In this document: in pieces, positions 25,601-38,600 of the stretch
Numbering within the stretch: position 1 is the stretch's first letter
Layout of the letters: each line of letters starts with the position of its first letter
Assembly (NCBI GenBank): GCA_037013495.1
Contig: CM072801.1
Location: 30,554,001-30,618,000 of the forward strand
Direction of reading: 5' to 3'
Source: Hippophae tibetana
Taxonomy: Eukaryota > Streptophyta > Magnoliopsida > Rosales > Elaeagnaceae
DNA length: 64,000 nucleotides
Made by a program: the position numbers and the translations under genes
Notes under the pieces: generated by a model
What the model was told of the DNA's origin: nothing
The model's database searches: none
What the model saw: only the letters and a program-made list of their open reading frames with translations

Positions 25601-28600
25601 CTTAATTTCCTAGTTTTATTTAAAAAAATTGTACCTTTTTCTTGTTTCATTTTTTCTCTGTGCAACCTATTTTTGCTTTTCAAAGAAACAATAGAGCTAC
25701 TGCATTTCGTAGTTTCAAGAAAAACTAGGTTATTAATTTCGGTGACAACTTTAAACTGTGGTAAGTTTTAATTCGTGCATCGAAATGACTATTGTATTGT
25801 ATCAAATCGTAGTTCTTTCATTGCCTAAAAACACACTCCAAGAATAGTTTAGGTATCGGCATTTTTTTAACCAAAATTACTTTGTTTACACTACTTTCCA
25901 ACCTCTAATAGATAGGTGGCATCTCATTGCGTTATAATATGTTCTTGTTATTTTGGGATCAAATTTGATCATCTTAACCCATTTCGAAGCAATTTACTCA
26001 TTCTTCATACTTTGTGTTCCTAGGTTGTCCGCATAAAGGTTCCGTATCATTTGTTATCAATGCCTTTGTTGCGGAAAATATGTTATCTATCTTCTTATAT
26101 TTATTTTTTGAATTTTACATTTAAAAAAACTTTGTCCAATGAATTTTCTGTATTTTCATTAGACACAAATCACAAAGAAAGATAGATATTTGTATACCAA
26201 GTCTTGTGTTTTCTTTTAATTTTGTTGTCATTATTTTGTCTTTCGATTTCATTTCCTTTCTTTCTTTAAATTCTTTGTACCTTTTTCTTGTGTCATGTTT
26301 TCTGTGTTCAATCTGTTTTTTTATTGGAAGAAACAATAGAGATACTAGTGTTCATAGTTTCAAGAAAAACTAGGTTATTAATATCGGTGGCAATATTAAA
26401 CTGTGGCAACTTTTAATTTGTGCATCGAAATGAGTATTATAATGGAGCCAATCGCAGCTCTTTTGTTTCCTAAAAAGTCAATGAAAGAATAGTTTAGTTA
26501 TCGGCATTTTTTAAGCAAAATTACTTTCTTTACACTACTTGGCAACCTCTAATAGGTTGGTGGCATCTCATTCCATTGTTTTCTGTTCATGTTCTTTTGG
26601 GTTCCAATTTAATCATCTTAACCCTTTTCTAAGAAATTTACTTATTCTTAATCCTTTGAGTTCCTACGTTATTCGCCTAAAGGTTACGCATCATTTGGTA
26701 TCAAAGCCTTGGTTGCTGAAAATATGGTATCTATCTTTATATATTCATTTTTTGAATTTTACATTTAAAAAAAAACTTTGTCCATTTAATTTTCTTTGCT
26801 TTCATAAGTAATAAACCACAAAGAAAGATAGATATTTGTATAAGAAGTCTTCAGTTTTCTTACAATTTTGTAGTCATTATTTTGTCTTTCGACTTAATTT
26901 CCTAGTTTTATTTAAAAAAATTGTACCTTTTTCTTGTTTCATTTTTTCTCTGTGCAACCTATTTTTTCTTTTCAAAGAAACAATAGAGCTACTGCATTTC
27001 GTAGTTTCAAGAAAAACTAGGTTATTAATTTCGGTGACAACTTTAAACTGTGGTAAGTTTTAATTTGTGCATCGAAATGACTATTGTACTGTATCCAATC
27101 GTAGTTCTTTCGTTGCCTAAAAACACACTGCAAGAATAGTTTAGTTATCGGCATTTTTTAACCAAAATTACTTTGTTTACACTACTTTCCAACCTCTAAT
27201 AGATAGGTGGCATCTCATTTCGTTGTAATCTGTTCTTGTTCTTTTGGGTTCAAATTTGATCATCTTAACCCATTTCGAAGCAATTTACTCATTCTTTATC
27301 CTTTGAGTTCCTAGGTTGTCCGCATAAAGGTTCCGTATCATTTGTTATCAAAGCCTTTGTTGCGGAAAATATGTTATCTATCTTCTTATATTTATTTTTT
27401 GAATTTTACATTTAAAAAAACTTTGTCCAATGAATTTTCTGTATTTTCATTAGACACAAATCACAAAGAAAGATAGATATTTGTATACCAAGTCTTGTGT
27501 TTTCTTTTAATTTTGTTGTCATTATTTTGTCTTTCGATTTCATTTCCTTTCTTTCTTTAAATTCTTTGTACCTTTTTCTTGTGTCATGTTTTCTGTGTTC
27601 AATCTGTTTTTTTTATTGGAAGAAACAATAGAGATACTAGTGTTCATAGTTTCAAGAAAAACTAGGTTATTAATATCGGTGGCAATATTAAACTGTGGCA
27701 ACTTTTAATTTGTGCATCGAAATGAGTATTATAATGGAGCAAATCGCTGCTCTTTTGTTTCCTAAAAAGTCAATGAAAGAATAGTTTAGTTATCGGCATT
27801 TTTTAAGCAAAATTACTTTCTTTACACTACTTGGCAAACTCTAATAGGTTGGTGGCATCTCATTGCATTGTTTTCTGTTCATGTTCTTTTGGGTTCCAAT
27901 TTGATCAACTTAACCCTTTTCTAAGAAATTTACTCATTCTTAATCCTTTGAGTTCCTACGTTGTTCGCCTAAAGCTTCCGCATCATTTGGTATCAAAGCC
28001 TTGGTTGCTGAAAATATGGTATCTATCTTCATATATTCATTTTTTGAATTTTACATTTAAAAAAAACCTTTGTCCATTTAATTTTCTTTGCTTTCATAAG
28101 TAACAAACCACAAAGAAAGAGAGATATTTGTATAAGAAGTCTTGACTTTTCTTACAATTTTGTAGTCATTATTTTGTCTTTCGACTTAATTTCCTAGTTT
28201 TATTTAAAAAAATTGTACCTTTTTCTTGTTTCATTTTTTCTCTGTGCAACCTATTTTTGCTTTTCAAAGAAACAATAGAGCTACTACATTTCGTAATTTC
28301 AAGAAAAACTAGGTTATTAATTTCGGTGACAACTTTAAATTGTGGTAAGTTTTAATTCGTGCATCGAAATGACTATTGTACTATATCAAATCGTAGTTCT
28401 TTCGTTGCCTAAAAATGCACTGCAAGAATAGTTTAGTTATCGGCATTTTTTAACCAAAATTACTTTGTTTACACTACTTTCCAACCTCTAATAGATAGGT
28501 GGCATCTCATTTCGTTGTAATCTGTTCTTGTTCTTTCGGGTTCAAATTTGATCATCTTAACCCATTTCGAAGCAATTTACTCATTCTTTATCCTTTGAGT

Positions 28601-31600
28601 TCCTAGGTTGTCCGCATAAAGGTTCCGTATCATTTGTTATCAAAGCCTTTGTTGCGGAAAATATGTTATCTATCTTCTTATATTTATTTTTTGAATTTTA
28701 CATATAAAAAAACTTTGTCCAATGAATTTTCTGTATTTTCATTAGACACAAATCACAAAGAAAGATAGATATTTGTATACCAAGTCTTGTGTTTTCTTTT
28801 AATTTTGTTGTCATTATTTTGTCTTTCGATTTCATTTCCTTTCTTTCTTTAAATTCTTTGTACCTTTTTCTTGTGTCATGTTTTCTGTGTTCAATCTGTT
28901 TTTTTTATTGGAAGAAACAATAGAGATACTAGAGTTCATAGTTTCAAGAAAAACTAGGTTATTAATATCGGTGGCAATATTAAACTGTGGCAACTTTTAA
29001 TTTGTGCATCGAAATGAGTATTATAATGGAGCCAATCGCAGCTCTTTTGTTTCCTAAAAAGTCAATGAAAGAATAGTTTAGTTATCGGCATTTTTTAAGC
29101 AAAATTACTTTCTTTACACTACTTGGCAACCTCTAATAGGTTGGTGGCATCTCATTGCATTGTTTTCTGTTCATGTTCTTTTGGGTTCCAATTTAATCAT
29201 CTTAACCCTTTTCTAAGAAATTTACTTATTCTTAATCCTTTGAGTTCCTACGTTGTTCGCCTAAAGGTTACGCATCATTTGGTATCAAAGCCTTGGTTGC
29301 TGAAAATATGGTATCTATCTTCATATATTCATTTTTTGAATTTTACATTTAAAAAAAAACTTTGTCCATTTAATTTTCTTTGCTTTCATAAGTAACAAAC
29401 CACAAAGAAAGATAGATATTTGTATATGACGTCTTCAGTTTTCTTACAATTTTGTAGTCATTATTTTGTCTTTCGACTTAATTTCCTAGTTTTATTTAAA
29501 AAAATTGTACCTTTTTCTTGTTTCATTTTTTCTCTGTGCAACCTATTTTTGCTTTTCAAAGAAACAATAGAGCTACTGCATTTCGTAGTTTCAAGAAAAA
29601 CTAGGTTATTAATTTCGGTGACAACTTTAAACTGTGGTAAGTTTTAATTCGTGCATCGAAATGACTATTGTACTGTATCAAATCGTAGTTCTTTCGTTGC
29701 CTAAAAACACACTGCAAGAATAGTTTAGGTATCGGCATTTTTTTAACCAAAATTACTTTGTTTACACTACTTTCCAACCTCTAATAGATAGGTGGCATCT
29801 CATTGCGTTATAATATGTTCTTGTTATTTTGGGATCAAATTTGATCATCTTAACCCATTTCGAAGCAATTTACTCATTCTTCATACTTTGTGTTCCTAGG
29901 TTGTCCGCATAAAGGTTCCGTATCATTTGTTATCAATGCCTTTGTTGCGGAAAATATGTTATCTATCTTCTTATATTTATTTTTTGAATTTTACATTTAA
30001 AAAAACTTTGTCCAATGAATTTTCTGTATTTTCATTAGACACAAATCACAAAGAAAGATAGATATTTGTATACCAAGTCTTGTGTTTTCTTTTAATTTTG
30101 TTGTCATTATTTTGTCTTTCGATTTCATTTCCTTTCTTTCTTTAAATTCTTTGTACCTTTTTCTTGTGTCATGTTTTCTGTGTTCAATCTGTTTTTTTAT
30201 TGGAAGAAACAATAGAGATACTAGTGTTCATAGTTTCAAGAAAAACTAGGTTATTAATATCGGTGGCAATATTAAACTGTGGCAACTTTTAATTTGTGCA
30301 TCGAAATGAGTATTATAATGGAGCCAATCGCAGCTCTTTTGTTTCCTAAAAAGTCAATGAAAGAATAGTTTAGTTATCGGCATTTTTTAAGCAAAATTAC
30401 TTTCTTTACACTACTTGGCAACCTCTAATAGGTTGGTGGCATCTCCTTCCATTGTTTTCTGTTCATGTTCTTTTGGGTTCCAATTTAATCATCTTAACCC
30501 TTTTCTAAGAAATTTACTTATTCTTAATCCTTTGAGTTCCTACGTTGTTCGCCTAAAGGTTACGCATCATTTGGTATCAAAGCCTTGGTTGCTGAAAATA
30601 TGGTATCTATCTTTATATATTCATTTTTTGAATTTTACATTTAAAAAAAACTTTGTCCATTTAATTTTCTTTGCTTTCATAAGTAATAAACCACAAAGAA
30701 AGATAGATATTTGTATAAGAAGTCTTCAGTTTTCTTACAATTTTGTAGTCATTATTTTGTCTTTCGACTTAATTTCCTAGTTTTATTTAAAAAAATTGTA
30801 CCTTTTTCTTGTTTCATTTTTTCTCTGTGCAACCTATTTTTTCTTTTCAAAGAAACAATAGAGCTACTGCATTTCGTAGTTTCAAGAAAAACTAGGTTAT
30901 TAATTTCGGTGACAACTTTAAACTGTGGTAAGTTTTAATTCGTGCATCGAAATGACTATTGTACTGTATCCAATCGTAGTTCTTTCGTTGCCTAAAAACA
31001 CACTGCAAGAATAGTTTAGTTATCGGCATTTTTTAACCAAAATTACTTTGTTTACACTACTTTCCAACCTCTAATAGATAGGTGGCATCTCATTTCGTTG
31101 TAATCTGTTCTTGTTCTTTTGGGTTCAAATTTGATCATCTTAACCCATTTCGAAGCAATTTACTCATTCTTTATCCTTTGAGTTCCTAGGTTGTCCGCAT
31201 AAAGGTTCCGTATCATTTGTTATCAAAGCCTTTGTTGCGGAAAATATGTTATCTATCTTCTTATATTTATTTTTTGAATTTTACATTTAAAAAAACTTTG
31301 TCCAATGAATTTTCTGTATTTTCATTAGACACAAATCACAAAGAAAGATAGATATTTGTATACCAAGTCTTGTGTTTTCTTTTAATTTTGTTGTCATTAT
31401 TTTGTCTTTCGATTTCATTTCCTTTCTTTCTTTAAATTCTTTGTACCTTTTTCTTGTGTCATGTTTTCTGTGTTCAATCTGTTTTTTTTATTGGAAGAAA
31501 CAATAGAGATACTAGTGTTCATAGTTTCAAGAAAAACTAGGTTATTAATATCGGTGGCAATATTAAACTGTGGCAACTTTTAATTTGTGCATCGAAATGA

Positions 31601-32647
31601 GTATTATAATGGAGCCAATCACAGCTCTTTTGTTTCCTAAAAAGTCAATGAAAGAATAGTTTAGTTATCGGCATTTTTTAAGCAAAATTACTTTCTTTAC
31701 ACTACTTGGCAACCTCTAATAGGTTGGTGGCATCTCCTTCCATTGTTTTCTGTTCATGTTCTTTTGGGTTCCAATTTAATCATCTTAACCCTTTTCTAAG
31801 AAATTTACTTATTCTTAATCCTTTGAGTTCCTACGTTGTTCGCCTAAAGGTTACGCATCATTTGGTATCAAAGCCTTGGTTGCTGAAAATATGGTATCTA
31901 TCTTTATATATTCATTTTTTGAATTTTACATTTAAAAAAAAACTTTGTCCATTTAATTTTCTTTGCTTTCATAAGTAATAAACCACAAAGAAAGATAGAT
32001 ATTTGTATAAGAAGTCTTCAGTTTTCTTACAATTTTGTAGTCATTATTTTGTCTTTCGACTTAATTTCCTAGTTTTATTTAAAAAAATTGTACCTTTTTC
32101 TTGTTTCATTTTTTCTCTGTGCAACCTATTTTTTCTTTTCAAAGAAACAATAGAGCTACTGCATTTCGTAGTTTCAAGAAAAACTAGGTTATTAATTTCA
32201 GTGACAACTTTAAACTGTGGTAAGTTTTAATTCGTGCATCGAAATGACTATTGTACTGTATCCAATCGTAGTTCTTTCGTTGCCTAAAAACACACTGCAA
32301 GAATAGTTTAGTTATCGGCATTTTTTAACCAAAATTACTTTGTTTACACTACTTTCCAACCTCTAATAGATAGGTGGCATCTCATTTCGTTGTAATCTGT
32401 TCTTGTTCTTTTGGGTTCAAATTTGATCATCTTAACCCATTTCGAAGCAATTTACTCATTCTTTATCCTTTGAGTTCCTAGGTTGTCCGCATAAAGGTTC
32501 CGTATCATTTGTTATCAAAGCCTTTGTTGCGGAAAATATGTTATCTATCTTCTTATATTTATTTTGTGAATTTTACATTTAAAAAAACTTTGTCCAATGA
32601 ATTTTCTGTATTTTCATTAGACACAAATCACAAAGAAAGATAGATAT
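19691..32647 (+). repeat. Satellite block 4: A2/B dimers with multi-unit duplications
   Basis: Unit starts are A 19726, B 20372, A 21019, B 21665, A 22312, B 22968, A 23604, A 24251, B 24897, A 25544, B 26190, A 26836, B 27481, A 28128, B 28773, A 29420, B 30066, A 30711, B 31356 and A 32003. The regular 1292-bp A2/B alternation breaks once, at A 23604/A 24251. Private variants show copying over several units: 'acaagccac' at about 19704 and 24229, 'tatcaatgtctttg' at about 21533 and 24763, and 'gtatccaatcgtag' at about 27092, 30967 and 32259. Confidence 0.9.
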
Positions 32648-35600
32648 TTGTATACCAAGTCTTGTGTTTTCTTTTAATTTTGTTGTCATTATTTTGTCTT
32701 TCGATTTCATTTCCTTTCTTTCTTTAAATTCTCTGTACCTTTTTCTTGTGTTCAATCTGTTTTTTTTTTATTGAAAGAAACAATTGAGATACTACAGTTC
32801 ATAGTTTCAAGAAAAACTATGTTATTAATATTGGTGGCAATATTAAATTGTGGCAACTTTTAATTTGTTCATCGAAATAACTATTATAATGGAGTAAATC
32901 GCAGCTCTTTCGACTCCTAAAAAGAAAATGAAAGAATAGTTTAGGTATCGGCAATTTTTTAACCAAAATTACTTTCTTTACACTACTTGGCAACCTCTAA
33001 TAGGTTGGTCTCATCTCATTGCATTGTTTTGTGTTCTTGTTCTTTTGTGTTACAATTTGATCATCTTAACACTTTTCTAAGAAATTTACTCATTCTTAAT
33101 CCTTTGAGTTCGTACGTTATTCGCCTAAAGGTTCCGCATCATTTTGTATCAAAGCCTTGGTTGCTGAATATATGGTATCTATCTTCATATATTCATTTTT
33201 TGAATTTTACATTTAAAAAAAACCTTTTGTCCATTTAATTTTCTTTGCTTTCATAAGTAACAAACCACAAAGAAAGATATATATTTGTATAAGAAGTCTT
33301 GAGTTTTCTTACAATTTTGTAGTCATTATTTTATATTTCGACTTAATTTCCTAGATTTATTTAAAAAAAATTAACTTTTTTCTTGTTTCATTTTTTCTAT
33401 GTGCAACCTATTTTTGCTTTTGAAATAAACAATAGAGCTACTGCATTTCGTAGTTTCAAGAAAAACTAGGTTATTAATTTTGGTGACAACTTTAAACTGT
33501 GGTAAGTTTTAATTCATGCATCGAAATGACTATTGTACTGTATCAAATCGTAGTTCTTTCATTGCCTAAAAACACACTGCAAGAATAGTTTAGTTATCGG
33601 AATTTTTTAACCAAAATTACTTTGTTTACACTACTATCCAACCTCTAATAGATTGGTGGCATCTCTTTGCATTGTAATCTGTTCTTGTTCTTTTGGGTTC
33701 AAATTTGATCATCTTAACCCATTTCGAAGCAATTTACTCATTCTTAATCCTTTGAGTTCCAAGGTTGTCCGCATAAAGGTTCCGCATCATTTGGTATCAA
33801 AGCCTTTGTTGCTGAAAATATGTTATCTATCTTCTTATATTTATTTTTGAATTTTACATTTAAAAAAACGTTGTCCATTGAATTTCAGTGTTTTCATTAG
33901 ACACAAATCACAAAGAAAGATAGATTTTTGTATACCAAGTCTTGTGTTTTCTTTTAATTTTGTTGTCATTATTTTGTCTTTCGATTTCATTTCCTTTCTT
34001 TCTTTAAATTCTCTGTACCTTTTTCTTGTGTTCAATCTGTTTTTTTTATTGAAAGAAACAATTGAGATACTACAGTTCATAGTTTCAAGAAAAACTATGT
34101 TATTAATATTGGTGGCAATATTAAATTGTGGCAACTTTTAATTTGTGCATCGAAATAACTATTATAATGGAGTAAATCGCAGCTCTTTCGACTCCTAAAA
34201 AGAAAATGAAAGAATAGTTTAGTTATCGGCAATTTTTTAACCAAAATTACTTTCTTTACACTACTTGGCAACCTCTAATGGGTTGGTCTCATCTCATTGC
34301 ATTGTTTTGTGTTCTTGTTCTTTTGGGTTACAATTTGATCATCTTAACACTTTTCTAAGAAATTTACTCATTCTTAATCCTTTGAGTTCCTACGTTGTTC
34401 GCCTAAAGGTTCCGCATCATTTTGTATCAAAGCCTTGGTTGCTGAATATATGGTATCTATCTTCATTTATTCATTTTTTGAATTTTACATTTAAAAAAAA
34501 CCTTTTGTCCATTTAATTTTCTTTGCTTTCATAAGTAACAAACCAAAAGAAAGATATATATTTGTATAAGAGGTCTTCAGTTTTCTTACAATTTTGTAGT
34601 CATTATTTTATCTTTCGACTTAATTTCCTAGTTTTATTTAAAAAATATGTACCTTTTTCTTGTTTCATTTTTTCTCTGTGCAACCTATTTTTGCTTTTCA
34701 AAGAAACAATAGAGCTACTGCATTTCGTAGTTTCAAGAAAAACTAGGTTATTAATTTCGGTGACAACTTTAAACTCTGGTAAGTTTTAATTCGTGCATCG
34801 AAATGACTATTGTACTGTATCAAATCGTAGTTCTTTCGTTGCCTAAAAACACACTGCAAGAATAGTTTAGTTATCGGCATTTTTTAACCAAAATTACTTT
34901 GTTTACACTACTTTCCAACCTCTAATAGATAGGTGGCATCTCATTGCGTTGTAATCTGTTCTTGTTCTTTTGGGTTCAAATTTGATCATCTTAACCCATT
35001 TCGAAGCCATTTACTCATTCTTTATCCTTTGAGTTCCTAGGTTGTCCGCATAAAGGTTCTGTATCATTTGTTATCAAAGCCTTTGTTGCGGAAAATATGT
35101 AATCTATCTTTTATTCTTATTTTTTGAATTTTACATTTAAAAAAACTTTGTCCAATGAATTTTCTATATTTTCGTTAGACACAAATCACAAAGAAAGATA
35201 GATATTTGTATACCAAGTCTTGTGTTTTCTTTTAATTTTGTTGTCATTATTTTGTCTTTCGATTTCATTTCCTTTCTTTCTTTAAATTCTTTGTACCTTT
35301 TTCTTGTGTCATGTTTTCTGTGTTTAATCTGTTTTTTTTATTGGAAGAAACAATAGAGATACTAGTGTTCATAGTTTCAAGAAAAACTAGGTTATTAATA
35401 TCGGTGGCAATATTAAACTGTGGCAACTTTTAATTTGTGCATCGAAATGAGTATTATAATGGAGCAAATCGCTGCTCTTTTGTTTCCTAAAAAGTCAATG
35501 AAAGAATAGTTTAGTTATCGGCATTTTTTAAGCAAGATTACTTTCTTTACACTACTTGGCAACCTCTAATAGGTTGGTGGCATCTCATTGCATTGTTTTC

Positions 35601-38600
35601 TGTTCATGTTCTTTTGGGTTCCAATTTGATCATCTTAACCCTTTTCTAAGAAATTTACTCATTCTTAATCCTTTGAGTTCCTACGTTGTTCGCCTAAAGC
35701 TTCCGCATCATTTGGTATCAAAGCCTTGGTTGCTGAAAATATGGTATCTATCTTCATATATTCATTTTTTGAATTTTACATTTAAAAAAAACCTTTGTCC
35801 ATTTAATTTTCTTTGCTTTCATAAGTAACAAACCACAAAGAAAGAGAGATATTTGTATAAGAAGTCTTGACTTTTCTTACAATTTTGTAGTCATTATTTT
35901 GTCTTTCGACTTAATTTCCTAGTTTTATTTAAAAAAATTGTACCTTTTCCTTGTTTCATTTTTTCTCTGTGCAACCTATTTTTGCTTTTGAAAGAAACAA
36001 TAGAGCTACTGCATATCGTAGTTTCAAGAAAAACTAGGTTATTAATTTCGGTGACAACTTTAAACTATGGTAAGTTTTAATTCGTGCATCGAAGTGACTA
36101 TTGTACTGTATCAAATCGTAGTTCTTTCGTTGCCTAAAAACACACTGCAAAAATAGTTTAGTTATCGGTATTTTTTAACCAAAATTACTTTGTTTACACT
36201 ACTTTCCAACCTCTAATAGATAGGTGGCATCTCATTGCGTTGTAATCTGTTCTTGTTCTTTTGGGTTCAAATTTGATCATCTTAACCCATTTCGAAGGAA
36301 TTTACTCATTCTTAATCCTTTGATTTATTAGGTTTTCCGCATAAAGGTTCCGTATCATTTGTTATCAAAGCCTTTTTTGCGAAAAATATGTTTTCTATCT
36401 TCTTATATTTATTTTTTGAATTTTATATTTAAAAAAACTTTGTCCAATGAATTTTTTGAATTTTCGTTAGACACAAATCACAAAGAAAGATAGATATTTG
36501 TATACCAAGTCTTGTGTTTTCTTTTAATTTTGTTGTCATTATTTTGTCTTTCGATTTCATTTCCTTTCTTTCTTTAAATTCTTTGTACCTTTTTCTTGTG
36601 TCATGTTTTTTGTGTTCAATCTGTTTTTTTATTGGAAGAAGCAATAGAGATACTAGAGTTCATAGTTTCAAGAAAAACTAGGTTATTAATATCGGTGGCA
36701 ATATTAAATTGTGGAAACTTTTAATTTGTGCATCGAAATGACTATTATAATGTACCAAATCGCAACTCTTTCGATTCCTAAAAAGACAAGGAAAGAATTG
36801 TTTAGTTATCTGCATTGTTTTAACCAAAATTACTTTCTTTACACTACTTGGCAACCTCTAATAGGTTGGTGGCATCTCATTCCATTGTTTTCTGTTCTTG
36901 TTCTTTTGGGTTCCCATTTTATCATCTTAACCCCTTTCTAAGAAATTTACTCATTCTTAATCCTTTGAGTTCCTACGTTGTTCGCCTAAAGCTCCCGCAT
37001 CATTTGGTATCAATGCCTTGGTAGCTGAAAATATGGTATCTATCTTCATATATTCATTTTTTGAATTTTACATTTAAAAAAAACATTGTCCATTTAATTT
37101 TCTTTGCTTTCATAAGTAACAAACCACAAACAAAGAGAGATATTTGTATAACAAGTCTTGTGTTTTCTTACAATTTTGTAGTCATTATTTTAACTTTCGA
37201 CTTAATTTCCTTGTTTTATTTAAATTCTTTGTACCTTTTTCTTGTTTTTTGTTTTCTGTGTGCAACCTATTTTTTCTTTTGAAAGAAACAATAGAGCTAC
37301 TGCATTTCGTAGTTTCAAGAAAAACTAGGTTATTAATTTCGGTGACAACTTTAAACTATGGTATGTTTTAATTCATGCATCGAAATGACTATTGTACTGT
37401 GTCAAATCGTAGCTCTTTCGTTTTGCTAAAAACACACTGCAAGAATAGTTTAGTTATCGGAATTTTTTAACCAAAATTACTTTGTTTACACTACTTTCCA
37501 ACCTCTAATAGATTGGTGGCATCTCTTTGCGTTGTAATCTGTTCTTGTTCTTTTGGGTTCAAATTTGATCATCTTAACCCATTTCGAAGAAATTTACTCA
37601 ATCTTAATCCTTTGAGTTCCAAGGTTGTCCGCATAAAGATTCCGCATCATTTGGTATCAAAGCCTTTGTTGCTGAAAATATGTTATCTATCTTCTTATAT
37701 TTATTTTTGAATTTTACATTTAAAAAAACGTTGTCCATTGAATTTCAGTGTTTTCATTAGACACAAATCACATAGAAAGATAGATTTTTGTATACCAAGT
37801 CTTGTGTTTTCTTTTAATTTTGTTGTCATTATTTTGTCTTTCGATTTCATTTCCTTTCTTTCTTTAAATTCTCTGTACCTTTTTCTTGTGTTCAATCTAT
37901 TTTTTTTATTGAAAGAAACAATTGAGATACTACAGTTCATAGTTTCAAGAAAAACTATGTTATTAATATTGGTGGCAATATGAAATTGTGGCAACTTTTA
38001 ATTTGTGCATCGAAATAACTATTATAATGGAGTAAATCGCAGCTCTTTCGACTCCTAAAAAGAAAATGAAAGAATAGTTTAGTTATCGGCATTTTTTTAA
38101 CCAAAATTACTTTCTTTACACTACTTGGCAACCTCTAATAGGTTGGTCTCATCTCATTGCATTGTTTTGTGTTCTTGTTCTTTTGGGTTACAATTTGATC
38201 ATCTTAACACTTTTCTAAGAAATTTACTCATTCTTAATCCTTTGAGTTCCTACGTTGTTCGCCTAAAGGTTCCGCATCATTTTGTATCAAAGCCTTGGTT
38301 GCTGAATATATGGTATCTATCTTCATATATTCATTTTTTGAATTTTACATTTAAAAAAAACCTTTTGTCCATTTAATTTTCTTTGCTTTCATAAGTAACA
38401 AACCACAAAGAAAGATATCTACTTGTATAAGAAGTCTTGAGTTTTCTTACAATTTTGTAGTCATTATTTTATCTTTCGACTTAATTTCCTAGTTTTATTT
38501 AAAAAAAATTTACTTTTTTCTTGTTTCATTTTTTCTATGTGCAACCTATTTTTGCTTTTGAAAGAAACAATAGAGCTACTGCATTTCGTAGTTTCAAGAA

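Noticed and set aside
30415..30780. Long recurrent plus-strand open frames in A units (75-121 codons), as candidate small membrane proteins.
   Set aside because: They recur only because the satellite repeats. Those I checked begin at TTG rather than ATG, their length changes with the A-run in 'catttaaaaaaaac' (shorter runs fuse two frames), and products are hydrophobic simply because the strand is T-rich. No family is recognisable and no promoter or splice context is visible.
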